This document shows, piece by piece, positions 11,247-23,872 of a DNA stretch of 64,000 nucleotides. Below the pieces are notes generated by a model that did no database searches, was not told where the DNA came from, and saw only the letters and a list, made by a program, of their open reading frames with translations. This stretch comes from Aldrovandia affinis. Its lineage: Eukaryota; Chordata; Actinopteri; Notacanthiformes; Halosauridae. The stretch is from positions 2,546,001 through 2,610,000 of the forward strand of contig JAINUG010000134.1 in the NCBI GenBank assembly GCA_029706075.1. The letters are read 5' to 3'. Position 1 is the first letter of the stretch, and each line of letters starts with the position of its first letter. The position numbers were made by a program, and so were the translations under genes.

Positions 11247-14200
11247 GTGCGTGTGCATTATTAGATATAGAATTATACTGTATATGTTTTGGTGGTTTAA
11301 ACAGAAGTAAGACATCTTTATTCTCTGTCCTGGGCATCCAAGCAGAGATTAAGGGAGTCCCTGTACAGAATGGGGGGCTTGTAGTTACCAGCAGATGGGT
11401 TCAGCATGCGGCCTCCTGTCCAATTCACTATGAGAAGGCTGAAAATAAACCCCTTGATGAAAAATACAGCATTTTGGGAGATCTGGGCATTTATATAGCG
11501 AGTGATACTCTCTGAATGGCAAGAGGCCATGTCTGATTATTTCCCTCTCAACTATATTTACTGTTTAACTTGAAAGCTGTCGTGTTCAAAGTGAACTAGG
11601 GCCTTTTACCAGTTTCCACATCACAACAATGTTACTCTTCATCGTTGCTGTATGTCTGAGGCTACAGATTGCGATGTGTACTGAAAACCAATACAGAGGG
11701 CACTGTTGTTAAAATCCTGAGGGAAATCCTTAGCTCCACTTAAGGAGGGTTAATTGCCCTTTCATAACGCATTCATAAAGTGCTATGCCCATTGTCGCTG
11801 TAAAGAGCTTTCTGGAAGAAGCAGAAAACTACTCAGTTCCCAGGGGTGGACCAACAAAATATTCTGTAATTGAGACTATTTACAAGTTAAAGTCACAGTT
11901 AAATTGAATCGAAGTCCTAATGTTACTTGTTCCTGTTCTATAGATTTATATATTAACACTAAATGTCTTTGTGGCTTTATTTACTGAAGCGTTGTTCTCT
12001 TAGCTTATTCATCAAAAGGAGAATTTTTTAAAAAGCTAACAGGAGAAAACAGCTGTGTATAAGTAGCAAGGAGGGTTGAAAAAGTATCAAAATGTTTTCT
12101 AATTAGAAATGACTCGAATAAATAAATTACCACCTTTAATTTGGCATGTAAATACAAAGCAATTTAAACTTGAGAAATGGATCTGATTTAGAAGTACCTC
12201 CTGACATGGAGGAGCTCGCCGTTCTTTCATGGCGGCGGGTAATCAATGATTAGGTGGGTAAGAACAGATGGCATCATCCGTGAAGCCATGGTGGGTTTGA
12301 CTCACGGAAAGGCATACTGACATACTGCTCTGAATTGGTGCGAGTCATTACTGCAATGGGCCTAATTATTACCAGGCTTGATCAGTGCCTACTGCAACCT
12401 ACTGCAGGTTTTCCCTGATTGCTGACAAATTTCGGGAAAAGACCGATCTCGCAACGGCGTATTTCGTTATTTTGACGTTATTTGACATTGTGAATGGATC
12501 AGCGCGCCGGGGTGTCGGGTGTGAGGTCAGAGCTGACCCAAACTATGAGTGTCCGCTCACACAGCAGTGTTCCCGCTAAATGAGAGATTGCACTGTTTCA
12601 GATGTTCTAGAATGTTATTTGGATGTTATGTGTTGATAATGGTATTCTGGAATGTTTTTATCATGCTGGTGGAAGTACATGCTCAGCAATTATAAGGCTG
12701 TTTGAGAGAACGTCTGAATCCTCAGAAACCCAGCCCACTGACCTGCTGAGTGGTGAGCACATACACTTCAATAATTAATAAATAATTAATAATTAATTCA
12801 ATAAAATGTAATCAGCTGAGCAACACAGAAATAAGTAAAATAATGCATGAATAATGAACACACCAAAATAACACTTTCTAGTGTAAATTTGTTTTGCACC
12901 TTATCTGTAGAGCAGTTCAGCATTAATTGGGATGCTAAGATAATGATGATCTTGCGTCAAATATATTGTCGTCAATGTCAGGTTTTTTAATGGCATAATT
13001 AAAACAGGGATAAATGAAAATGAAATCAATATAAAAATTGACTAAGGCTATGCTCACCCTGCAGCTAAAAGTGACCCAATTTGGATTTTTTTCCCTCACA
13101 TGTGAACACAGTTTCATACTCAGTTCAGTTTCACAGAACACTCTCATACCCAAGCAAAACTTGAGGGCTCATATGGCAATCGATCTGCATTAAAAGTCAT
13201 GTCGAGAGAAAAGGCCGAGCACGGCACAAGAACCAGCGTGTCAGTCACTTCCACGATGGGCTGGTAGGCCTGACGTGACTGTCTAGACAGACATGACATC
13301 TTTTGCTGTTGTATATTTGCCCACGGTTATTTCAGGACAAAGGTCAGTTTACACTGATATTGGAAACGGGTCGCTTTCAGAAATGAATATGAATAGTCAG
13401 ACAAAAAAAAAAAAAAACGGATCAGAGCAACAATTGGGAATTGAGCACCTAGGCTTGCAAGCCTGTCATTGAGTTTGCGTTGTGATTGTAGGCCGTGTGT
13501 GGATGAACACTTTAGGCTGTGGCTCATAGTCATGCGAACAACATCAATCCCACTCACCCTTGACCTTTAATGGAAAAGGATAGGGAAACATTCGCCTGTG
13601 TAGTGCACTGAGTTCGATAATTAACCCACTCACAAACCGTGTACACAATTCAGAATCCCTCAGTGAGAAGATGAATTAGCAATCGAATAAACACAGATGA
13701 CATTTATAAGCCAGCAGGCCCCATTCATTAGGCAAATCATTTTGCAAGGGCCTGCTAAAGCATGCGTAGTACTGTCTTCCTTCCCCTTCTGATGCACAAA
13801 GTGCTTCTTCATTTGCATGCTACATCCATTTGCATTAGATCCTTAATTCAATTTGATTAGATGTTTTTTTTTTAAGAATACACAAACATTACCAATGAAT
13901 TTTATGTGTCCGTCTTTCAGATGAGAAAGGTAAAAACCCATGTCCTGACTCATTGCAGTCATTGCAGAAATCCCATGCCACTTATTGTAAACAGTTGAGC
14001 AGGGTCAAGAATGATGTTAACTCAAAATATGGCGGGGGCATGCACCTCTGCCCTCTCTAAACCTGCACAAAATGAGTTTCATAGTCAATGAGACCTTATT
14101 ATGTCAGCCACCATGTGGAGTTGGGTGAACTGAGGTTAGCCCAAGATAGCCAGCCTCCTAACATCACACCAGAGCATCTCCAGTTGGCCATATTGATCCG

Positions 14201-14280
14201 ACTCTAAAATCACACCATTTCATACATTTTGATCGTGGTGGGAGAGACCCAAAAAAGTGGATTTACCAGCGTTTTACAAC
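8450..14280. other. Intronic stretch without recognised genes
   Basis: Mostly unique AT-rich DNA with A or T homopolymers and a C run near 9987. A minus-strand open frame at 10075-10431 is cysteine-rich (see findings) but I cannot assign it. No other coding or transposon signal was seen apart from the TG array listed separately. Confidence 0.55.
11187..11257. repeat. TG microsatellite
   Basis: TG array of about 35 units with interruptions (GCG) at its 3' end. Confidence 0.95.
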
Positions 14281-14289
14281 GGAGACAGT

Positions 14290-14671
14290 TATAAAAAAAA
14301 TGTTTTTCTCCCAATTTAGTGGCCAACAAATACCCTCTATTTGTTTCAATTTGCCATCCCCACACGAACTCACCGCCCGTCTCTATGAGGCAAGCTAATT
14401 CTCCTTGGGCAGAGAACTCCGTTTCCTTCGAGGCGGAATTCACCCGCCCATGTTCTGGAGACACCCTGACGTGCTTCTCAGCGAGTTCATGCCGGCTTAC
14501 CCTCCCCCTTCCCCCTGGGGTGGACAGCCAAACGCCGCCCCTGATCGGGGCTCCCCACCAGGGTCGGATTGGTACTGTCGGGTTTCGAAATGAGACCATG
14601 ATAGGCAGCACACACTTGTAAAGGTCCAGCCAATACGAGTGCGTTAGACTGCTATGCTATCAGAGGCCCCT
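14290..14671 (-). mobile_element. tRNA-derived SINE, full-length copy
   Basis: Read on minus it starts AGGGGCCTCTGATAGCATAG, a tRNA-like head with box A, followed by a box B-like TTTCGAAACCCGAC, a GC-rich body (GGCGGCGTTTGGCTGTCCAC), and a tail ending TAAATTGGGAGAAAAA. The same family recurs at 58804-59185, 40030-40190, 30190-30410 and 51560-51712 in this window. The open frames across it arise from the GC-rich body and are not genes. Confidence 0.85.
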
Positions 14672-15360
14672 ATGGAGAACAACATTTTTAATGGGTTCAT
14701 ACATACCAGGGATTGACACAATGTGGTAGCTGCACCCATTATTAGATGCATAAATATAGGCATACTGGGATTTTTACCTTGTGGTGTGTGTGAGAATTCA
14801 GTTCCCCCATGTACAGGGCAGATTTCAGACCTGAGGCAATGCTTTATGCAAAATAAAGGCAATGCTTTGGTAACCTGATAGGGGGACACTCAAATGGCCA
14901 TCCTAGTGGCAGCTAGATAGATACCAGAACTATTTTTTGTGGAGGAGGTGTACATTATGATTTGTACGGATGCTATTCTCTCCATGGACGAAAGCCGAAA
15001 TCCTTCTTTGATTTCATGAGGAGTAAAGCTTGTCGGATTTTGCTTTGGCATTAGAAATGAATACATATATTTATAAATTAACTCAAATATAACAAAGAGT
15101 TGCGACACCTGCCATGGAGGAATAGAGGAGCTCCGGGGTGCATTCCTTTCTGCTGCGATTATAACGCTGACTCCTTTCACAGAGGGAACATGGAGCCAAA
15201 ACAAACCGCACTGAACAAGGAACTTTTTTGCTTGCATGTGGGAGTCGCTCTCTCTTTTAGGAGGTATCTACATTTCTTCCCAGGACAGCTGTGTTTCCCA
15301 TCAGGTATGCATAATGTGGGAGAGCAGGAAAGTGGCAGAAGCATACATAAATGTGTCTGC

Positions 15361-15497
<137 letters not shown>

Positions 15498-15668
15498 GCA
15501 TGCCTCTTTCAGTTAAATTCAAGTGCTTCATTAGTATTTTATACTACCATAATGCATCTTGTCAAAGCATTAAAAAACATATATACTGTATATAAGAACA
15601 TAAGAACATAAGAATACATAATGATGAGAACGGGCCGTTCGGCCCATCTAGGCTCATTATGTCCTAAT

Positions 15669-17977
15669 CTAAAGAGTATCTAGTACTACATCTAGCCTGG
15701 ACTTGAATAGCCCAAGCATTTCTGCCTCTACTACTCGACCTGGCAAGCTGTTCCAGGCATTGACAACTCTCTGTGCAAAGAAAAATTTACTAATATCTGT
15801 GCGGGATTTGCCTTTAACTAATTTCCACCTGTGGCCTCTTGTTCTGCTGACCCCACTTATCTTTAAAAATCTTAGGTATTTTACTTTGTTAATCCCTTTT
15901 AGGAATTTAAAAACCTCAATCAAATCCCCCCTAAGTCTCCGTTTGCTAAGTTTATATAGATTGAGTGCCTTAAGTCTGTCATACCAGGTATCAGTTTAGT
16001 TGCCCTTCTTTGGACTTTTTCAAGAGCTTCTATATCTTTCTTGTAGTGCGGTGCCCAGAACCGCACACAGTATTCTAAGTGCGGTCTGACAAAGGCATTA
16101 TATAACATTAATATAACCTCCTTTGATTTATACTCAATACTTTTTGCTATGTATCCCAGCAGTCTGTTGGCTTTTTTCACTGCTGTAGCACACTGCTTTG
16201 ATGCAGATAGGCTTTGATCAACTACAATTCCTAAGTCCTTTTCAAATTGAACACCTACTAACTTTTCTCCTCCCATAAAATACTCCTGTCTAATGTTTTT
16301 ATTTCCCACATGCATAACTTTACATTTAGCAATATTGAATGTCATCTGCCATGTATCTGCCCATTTTTGGATTTTGTTTAAGTCATCTTGGATTACTTTA
16401 GTCGATTCCAAACTGTTTCCCAAGTTTAGTATCATCTGCAAATTTAACTATTTTGCTACTAACGTCCATGTCAAGATCATTTATGTAAATAAGGAAGAGC
16501 AGAGGTCCCAGCACCGATCCCTGCGGGACACCACTGCCCACAGCACCGAGGTCAGATACGGCCCCACCTACTGTTACTCTTTGTATTCGCCCTTGAAGCC
16601 AATTATGAACCCACTCTGAAACTACTCCTATATTTCCTACTGAATTCATTTTCGCAATGAGCCTCTCATGTGGTACCTTGTCAAATACTTTCTGAAAGTC
16701 CAAATATATTATATCATATATATAATATCATAAGCCTGGTTCAGGTCAACACACTTTGTAGCCTCTTCAAAAAAGTCCAGGAGGTTTGTTAGGCATGACC
16801 TCCGTTTGAGAAATCCATGTTGGCTCTCCCTTAAAATACTATTATTTTTCAAGAATGATTCCAACTTATCCCTAGTAATACATTCCAGCATTTTACATGC
16901 GATGCAAGTTAAACTGACCGGCTTATAGTTCCCTGGGTCAGTACGGTCCCCCTTCTTATATATTGGAATTATACTACCTTGCTTCCAGTCATCTGGTATT
17001 TCTCCAGTGATTATGGATTGAATGAAAATATCTGTCAATGGTTTATATATAATTTCCCCAAGTTCTTTGAGTACTCTGGAATATATGCCATCTGGGCCTG
17101 CTGCCTTATTTGTCTTAATGTTTTTGTAGTTTTTGTAGTACTTCTACATCCCTTATCTCAAAGTCCTCCAAAACATTCTGTACCTTGTCTATACATTTCG
17201 GCATATTTATAACCTCTTCTCTAGTAAAGCTCTCAACAAAGTAACTGTTTAGTGTGTTAGCAATATCCTTATTTCTCATAGGCTGAGTAACAGACTGTAC
17301 CAAAAAGCAGTCAATGACCATATCTAAAAACTCCTCTTCACATTTGCCCTGACCTGTCACTATCTCCCAATTAATAGAGGGGTAATTGAAGTCGCCCATT
17401 ATTATCGTCTCTCCTTCAGCACAGATTTGTTTTATGTTACCAAAGAGCGTACTATTTATGTTACTATCTGAAGCTGGAGGTCTATAGCATACTCCTATAT
17501 TAAGGCCCTTCTCATGATCTCCCAATAATCTAATCCAGATGTCCTCACAAGAAACAAATTTATAAATTTAACGAGTTTATACCTGGAATTTCCTGCACAT
17601 TAAGATTGTCTTTCACATAAAGGGCCACTCCCCTCCTCTTTTATTAGTTCTATCCTTCCTAAACAATTTGTACCCCTCTACATTATATTCATCCCCATCC
17701 GCTGTGCCAAGCCATGTCTCAGTAATCACAACAATACCATAACCCCCATTCAACATGACAGCCTCCAGTTCCAAAAATAGTTTATGCTTCTCGCATTTAA
17801 ACACATGAGCTTCAGAGCCTTACTCACACTTATGTTGTCCTTCCCCTCCACACCTGAGTGTGCTGAACCACCTCTATTCACATTATGATCTAAAAAATCT
17901 TTATTAATTACATCCTCAGATTTATCATACTCCGCCCTGGTATCTTCCATCTGGGCAGTCTGTACCTCCCTATCCAT
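15669..17977 (-). pseudogene. CR1 ORF2: endonuclease and reverse transcriptase, disrupted
   Basis: Pieces in order on minus: start and first endonuclease strand (17977-17750, LKLMCLNARSI), the ITETWLG block (17804-17613), and the CYRPP and MGDFNYP blocks (17525-17300). After VTQPM the frame jumps to NKDIANTLNSYF, which belongs to the reverse-transcriptase N-terminus, so several hundred bases normally found between them are missing. The polymerase follows (17038-16709, KPVSLTCIACKMLE) and continues at 16703-16398 with GVPQGSVLGPLLFLIYINDL and the catalytic FADDTK motif. The C-terminal LEYCVRFWAPHY and NAWNSLP blocks lie at 16441-15669. At least four frame changes are present. The domains are those of a CR1 APE-type LINE. 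Confidence 0.88.
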
Positions 17978-18036
17978 AATACTACTACTACTACTAATTT
18001 CCCTCCCTGCCCCCCCAGTCCCTAGTTTAAATATTC

Positions 18037-18939
18037 CTACGCTACCCTAAGCATACGCTGGCCCAATGCATCTGTACCACTCCGGTTCAAGTGTAACCCG
18101 TCCCAGTGCCCCATAAACCTGTACCCCTCTTTCCTGCACCAGGTTTGTAGCCACGTGTTAAATCTCCATATAAAATTCTGCTTGCCTTTGCTAGCACGTG
18201 GTCCTGGCAGAATTCCAGAGAAGACCACCGTGGAGGTTCTGCCCCTTAACTTTGTTCCTAATTCTATACATTTGTCCTGCAGAACCTCAAATCTACCCTT
18301 ACCTATGTAATTGGTTCCAACATGGACCATGACCACTGGATCCACCCCTGCTCTGGCCAGGAGCTTGTCCGCGTGTTCCAGGAGATCTCCAACCTGAGCA
18401 CCAGGCAGGCAACATGCCATGGGAGATTCCTTTTCCCGCGAACAGACTATACTGTCTACACCTCTAATTATAGAATCCCCCACTACAATTAACTCCCTTT
18501 TCCTGGGTGGCTTGGCCGCCAGTGTGCCCTGGGGCTCATCAGTCCTCCCGCTTACAGAGGGCTGGGCCAGATCCTCTTCTTGCAAGGGCTGGAATCGGTT
18601 GGACACCAGAATATCTGGAGATGCCGCCCCTGCATGTGCGCGCCCTTTTCTATGCTGGCGCCCTACCGTCACCCAACTCTCTCTCCATACCTGCTCTAGA
18701 GTCTCCCCCCTACCCTGCTTCGGCGTGCAGACTATCTCTCTAAAGGGCGTACTGATTCGTTCCTGGAACTCTACTAATTCTGCAGGGCAGTCAAGACCAG
18801 CAAGTTGGGCTTCGAGATCAAGGATCTTGCTCTCGAGATGCTTCACAAGCTGGCATCTGTCGCAGATGAAGCCCTCCTGGAAGTCTCCTTCCAGAAACGC
18901 AATCATTCTACACTCGCACTGCACTGTCGGTGGCCACAT
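18037..18939 (-). CDS. CR1 ORF1: zinc-finger-like, coiled-coil and SGNH esterase protein
   Basis: CR1 ORF1 proteins bind the element RNA and in many vertebrate CR1s carry a lipolytic SGNH-hydrolase domain. The frame runs from ATG 18939 to the stop at 18037 and predicts 300 residues without interruption. The N-terminal part has paired cysteines (CEC, then ICDRC) followed by a leucine-rich helix (VKHLESKILDLEAQLAGL). The C-terminal half has SGNH blocks in order: VVGDSIIRG with the nucleophile serine, VHVGTNYIG with the block III Gly and Asn, and DGLHLNRSG with the catalytic Asp and His. All expected catalytic residues are present. It lies about 60 bases upstream of ORF2. The frame is open although the rest of the element is decayed, so this is probably a recent insertion rather than a domesticated host gene. 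Confidence 0.8.
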   Translation of the reverse strand: MWPPTVQCECRMIAFLEGDFQEGFICDRCQLVKHLESKILDLEAQLAGLDCPAELVEFQERISTPFREIVCTPKQGRGETLEQVWRESWVTVGRQHRKGRAHAGAASPDILVSNRFQPLQEEDLAQPSVSGRTDEPQGTLAAKPPRKRELIVVGDSIIRGVDSIVCSREKESPMACCLPGAQVGDLLEHADKLLARAGVDPVVMVHVGTNYIGKGRFEVLQDKCIELGTKLRGRTSTVVFSGILPGPRASKGKQNFIWRFNTWLQTWCRKEGYRFMGHWDGLHLNRSGTDALGQRMLRVA

Positions 18940-19509
18940 TTTCACCCCTAAATATATCTACTGCTCACCCTGTACCTAACAAATTACTGCCGAAACAGAG
19001 ACACCAAGTTGATACAAATACTATGCACTGAGGTGGTTCTGAACACTCTAATTTCTAATTGGAAACAACACTTAAAGCGAATTTTAAAACTTTCGGTCTG
19101 GTTGTCTGTAGCAAAAGTAGCAGCCAACCAAAACGGTTATACACTCTACGCTTGAAATTTAAAATTTAAATTTAAGCCAACAAAAGCCACGCGTCTGCTG
19201 GGTGTAATACAAATCGGTAACTTTTTAACAAGCTTTCCAAAGTTAGACGGGGAAAAAATTGAAAATTCCCTCTCTGTCCCCTAACGGCGACAAACGTTTA
19301 CCTTAAGAGCAAATCTTTTATCCTTTTACCTTTCTGATGATAAAACGCTGAACCCTTAGCAACAATCCAAACACAATACAAATACAAACACAATCCAAAT
19401 GATATCCTGACAGCAACAAACAATCCGCTCAAACTCAAACTCTCAGCACATATGACGCAGCAATCCCGTCAGGCAAAGCAATTTCCCGTCAAGCAAAAAA
19501 GTATGTATA

Positions 19510-20600
19510 CGTGTATATATATTTCTTTCTTTCTTTCTTTTTAAATAATATAAAAGGAGCATCTACAAATCTGTATTTTTGGGCCAGCTATGGCTGCTTG
19601 TTCCAGCAGGTTCCTATCGGCCAAACTGTGCTGACTGAGCTTTGAGTTTTCAATATTTTTCTTATTAAGTTTTCTATTTTTTTGCTGTGATTAGGAAATA
19701 TTATAAAGTGTATTGCATTTTTTAGGACCTGATAGCTATTAAGTTTACTTTGTGTTATTGGTTGGGTGTTCCAATAAGTGATATAATTTGCTAGTGTTGT
19801 GATATAATTTGGTTCACTCTAATTTCCTTAGTATTGATGACACTGTGCTGGGGCTTTGTCCTGGGCCGATTTGTGTTATTGGCGCAGTGAGCCTCGGGGC
19901 CAGCTGATTGATGGGCCTTTTTCTCTGTACTTAGCTCTTAGCATTTCAGGGCTTTGGAATGGTTCTGGAAACTGGTTTAGATGTTACCAAAACTTTAAAG
20001 GCTTTTTTCTAATATTGATTCAGTCACAACCACGTTCCAAATTAATTAATTGTTAATTAATACATATAATTTGTGGATTGCACAATTGTGGTTTATCCTA
20101 AATTATACCTGTATTTATCTGAAATCTGTATCATTTCTGAAAAATAAAATATTTTTGACTATTTAAATGTACCTGCCCTGGCCCAGGTCTCATAGTAATG
20201 CTCAAAGAGAGTCAGGGACACCCTGCTCTCTTGGTAACAAAACTGAACTGAACAGAACAGAACAGAACATGGATGTTTATTTGAGCACAGATTTGTCTGT
20301 GCCTCTGTTTCTCTCTTCCTCTCTTTCTTTCTTAGTCACAGTTCAGTGAGGGTATGCATGACTGAGATGTGTGTTTGACCTGCTTGTTCCTCTGTTATCT
20401 TGTGGTCGACATCAGCAGAAGGCTGCCACTCTGAAACGCAATGAAAAGGCCTGGCTCAACAGGAACTGAAACATTAGCTGCAGGCAACAAGACGCTCTCT
20501 CTTTCTCTCTCAATTTCTCTCCCTCACACACTCTCTCTCTCTATCTTATATATACATATAAACCCACTCTCTCTCTCTCTCTCTCACACAGTGTTTATAT
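19510..20600. other. Intronic stretch without recognised genes
   Basis: AT-rich non-coding sequence with CTTT repeats (19524-19545) and CT/CA-rich tracts at 20500-20590. No coding or transposon end was recognised. Confidence 0.55.
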
Positions 20601-20611
20601 ATGTTGTAACA

Positions 20612-21146
20612 CCCTACGGGGTTTGGTTGTAGGTGTTACGTGGAGTAGTGCAAACCAAGAGACAGATCCACAGTCAAATGTACCAAAATTTAAAATGTAA
20701 AAATGTAAAAATGAAAACCAAAATTAAAGGAAAATCTAATCATGAACACAAACACACATGGGGAAGGCACTCAAATGGTTTGAATATTTAAATGAAGTCC
20801 AACACAACTCAAAATCTCTTAAACAAAACTTAAACAAAAGGTTCATTCCACTCTGGGGAGCTAACCCCTTACCCAGAGCCTCTCCAAATCCTGGCTGGTC
20901 AATAGACGTCACAGGCTTCCTTTCCAACAACTTCCAAAAACTTGTCTCTGTTTCTCTCCACTCCACTCGCTCTCTTCACAAGGGAGACCTGGCTCCTTTT
21001 ATTTATTGTTGATTGGGTGTTAATTGATTGATTAGGTGTTAATTAGTTGCAAGCGGCAGTTGTTTTGGTCCTGCGAGGTCAGGGTGTGACCAGTAGATGG
21101 CACCATATGAACCCCTGCACATGGCTCTGCCTGCCAGGTTGCCACA

Positions 21147-21147
<1 letters not shown>
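20612..21147. repeat. Candidate non-autonomous interspersed repeat
   Basis: A 0.5-kb non-coding block begins TAACACCCTACGGGG and ends GGTTGCCACAATG, next to a TA microsatellite (21148-21182). Its A-rich, AAAC/AAAT-rich composition resembles fish non-autonomous elements, but no clear inverted ends or target duplication were found. Classification is uncertain. Confidence 0.3.

Positions 21148-21182
<35 letters not shown>
21148..21182. repeat. TA microsatellite
   Basis: About 17 copies of TA following the candidate interspersed repeat. Confidence 0.9.
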
Positions 21183-21186
<4 letters not shown>

Positions 21187-21418
21187 CCCCGCCCCCACAC
21201 ACGCATACTTTCTCTCTTTTTGTCTCTCTCAACCCCCACCACATCTCTTATTGGTGCTCAGTGAGCATGCTATGTCTGTGTAATTGAAGAATTTTAGGGT
21301 CAATGCGAAAATTGCATGACGCTCCTTTTTGAGGAACAATGATTAGACACTTTCTAGACAAACTTGCAAAATATTAGCAAAATATATGCTTTTGTTTTTT
21401 GCTCCTTGTAAATGAATT

Positions 21419-21419
<1 letters not shown>

Positions 21420-21485
<66 letters not shown>

Positions 21486-21486
21486 C
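21420..21486. repeat. TAG trinucleotide array
   Basis: About 22 copies of the trinucleotide GTA/TAG. It makes a poly-threonine pseudo-frame on the minus strand. Confidence 0.95.
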
Positions 21487-22033
21487 AGTATTATTAACTG
21501 GCAACTTTTTAAACTTTTTAATTACAAGAGTATAGCAAATTGTTGAAAAGCATGTGTCTGAATTATTCACAATGTGTGGGTTACTGCAGGCCATAGGGAG
21601 TCATAGGAAAACATGTACAATGGTACATAATTCAAGCGTGCTGTTTACATACTTGGATCATTGTATTCCACTGACTCTTCCTACAGGAAGTGGGTTAAAT
21701 ACACAGGCTTTCCTCCAGTGAGGCGCTTTCCTCCTCCTTCTCTGGATCCACACTATAGTTAAGATGTGCGCTTAACTAGTGTACATGTATTCTTTTAATG
21801 TCGCTCATATTTGTATTGCATGCCCTTCTCTAGGGTGACTCAGAATACCTGGGGCCATGTATGGCTGCCCATTTATACAGCTGGATTTAACGGGAGTATG
21901 TGTACTGAAGTACTCTGATGAACGATACTATGGCAGAGCTATGGCCACTCTGAATATAAATCCACAGCTATCAGTTCCAGAGACAAGCATGCTCAACTCA
22001 CCTCTCTGCTCCACATCAGCTTTCATTTGGATT

Positions 22034-22035
22034 AC

Positions 22036-22077
<42 letters not shown>

Positions 22078-22079
22078 CA
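22034..22079. repeat. ATT trinucleotide array
   Basis: About 15 copies of ATT; it makes a poly-isoleucine pseudo-frame on plus. Confidence 0.95.
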
Positions 22080-22552
22080 TTAATTTGGCTTATTGAAACG
22101 TATTGAACTCATTGAAAATGTGCTGCCTCAAAAATAAAGCATGAACTAAAAAGAACTCTAAATGAATGAATGACTTAATTATTTTCCATTAAGTAATTAA
22201 GTTAATTTAGAAATTACAGTAATCCAATTAATTACTAAATGTATAAATAATAAATAAACTTTTTTGTCATTTATTGAAGTAATGTTGGTCTCCACACCTG
22301 CTTCTAAGCGCAGTGTTTTCTTTGATCCTCCTCTCAACCAATCGCAATGATTTACTCACCACTGGAGTTAAAAAAGTTAAAAAAAAGAAGAAGCACATTT
22401 GTTTCCACTCTCTGGGTAACACATGACAGCCCCACCCACTCAGGGGTTCATGCGCATTAGTTCTCCTGTCACTAGGAAACACCTCTACATCTCTACGTCT
22501 GATCACCAGACACCTGACATCTGAAAAAGTAATAAATGACTAAATAAGTAAC

Positions 22553-22556
<4 letters not shown>

Positions 22557-22606
<50 letters not shown>

Positions 22607-22619
22607 GTGTGTGCGTATA
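22557..22619. repeat. GT microsatellite
   Basis: About 30 GT units with GCG interruptions near the 3' end. Confidence 0.95.
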
Positions 22620-22639
22620 TACAACATATGTATACTGCT

Positions 22640-23515
22640 ATGTGTAAGTATATGAATGGAGAAAAATGCTGGTTAATTATAGTGCTAAGCGGACAGTAAC
22701 GGGAAAACAAACAAAGTCATATTTACATCTATGATGACCCAATAGTGACCCAACAGTGGCTGAGTCATTTAATTATTCCACTGAAGCTCCTGAGAAACTT
22801 GCTCTTTGATTGGTCCAAGGGAGTGGAACAGTGCCCTACCTCCCCCTCCCCTTTCCGTGTCCGAGGCACACCAGGCTACCTTTGGACGGCTGGGCTGGTT
22901 TGGCTGGCTTAATGTCCTTATGCTGGTTTTTATTCTGTTTGCCCGAGCGTGGCGGAACAGGCTGGGGGAGAGGAGAAGGCCCTTTCAGCCATTATTATAA
23001 ATGAGCTAAAGTACGGCAGGCGCGGTGTCATTGCAGCTCTGACCCACTGTCTCTGACTGGCCCCAATAACTCGTCTCCAACCATTATTGCCACTCCTATT
23101 GAACGCGGCACTACACAGCAATGTCAATCTGTGTGTAGTGTATGTACGCACATGCACGTGTGTTCACGTGTGTACGTTTGATCAATTTTTGAGAATAGAA
23201 TATCCTACCCAGTATTATGCATTAGTGTACAAATATTATGCATTTTATGCACTCTTGATCAGATAACTGTTGAAAAAAAAATGCCAGCTTCACATGAAAT
23301 ATATATAGATGTTAATAATAACTTTACCTGCTACTGCGATTGTTTCACTAAAGTTTGAGGTTGAACTATGTCCCTCCCACTTTGTGCATTTCCAGTGTTC
23401 TCCAGCTCTTTCCCTGAGTTGGCAGAACACACCAACGTTGGCGTAGCTATTTTTTGCTGAGTCCCGCATTCTCTGGTGAAATGTAATGTCACCTTTCCAA
23501 TGTGATTGGCTCATA
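22640..23515. other. Intronic stretch without recognised genes
   Basis: Non-coding sequence upstream of coding exon 1. The block 22800-23050 is GC-richer with C runs; no motif or frame supports an exon here. Confidence 0.5.
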
Positions 23516-23538
23516 CTTCTCTTTCCTTTTCTTCCTAG

Positions 23539-23872
23539 GAGAGGCCTGATCTTCACCAGCTATAGACTGTGCTAATAGCCCCTCAACAACGAGATCAACC
23601 CCTTGCCCTGCTTGGTTATTCATCCATTTATTTTATTTTCTGCATCCACTTTTCCCGACTAACTTTCCGTGGGACCAGGATGTAAATGGAGCTCGGTGTT
23701 TGAACCATGGACTTTAAAATAACTCTCCGGACGGGCCTTCCAGTTTGGATCTAGCGGTACCCCCCAAACCCTGCCTTGCGTCGTTCTGCCGCGGCGGGAG
23801 GAGTCCCGTCCCCCGAAGCCACCAGGGGGGGACATTCACAGGGGGGGGACGCGACACGCCCGTTCCCCCGCC
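23539..23872 (+). other. cdh18: 5' UTR part of the first cdh18 coding exon, with short uORFs
   Basis: The exon begins after the acceptor CTTTTCTTCCTAG. Within about 170 bases upstream of the main start lie three very short upstream reading frames. One is a start-stop ATGTAA at 23680-23685. A five-codon frame follows at 23686-23703, and a fifteen-codon frame at 23707-23754. All end before the main ATG at 23873. G runs at 23825-23830 and 23841-23848 make the stretch between the last uORF and the start codon GC-rich. Such uORFs can lower translation of the main frame; their use here is inference. Confidence 0.5.

Larger units (their letters stand above)
15583..19500 (-). mobile_element. CR1-family LINE, near full length, inactive
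   Basis: On the minus strand the order is 5' leader (about 19500-18940), ORF1 with an esterase domain, ORF2 with endonuclease and reverse transcriptase, and a short 3' UTR. The 3' end carries three copies of the octamer GTTCTTAT (plus strand ATAAGAAC, 15592-15615), the microsatellite-like tail typical of CR1 elements. Preceding it is the fish/reptile CR1 3' block containing CGGGCCGTTCGGCCCATCTA on plus. ORF2 is broken by frameshifts and an internal deletion, so the copy cannot move by itself. The 5' boundary is approximate. Confidence 0.9.
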
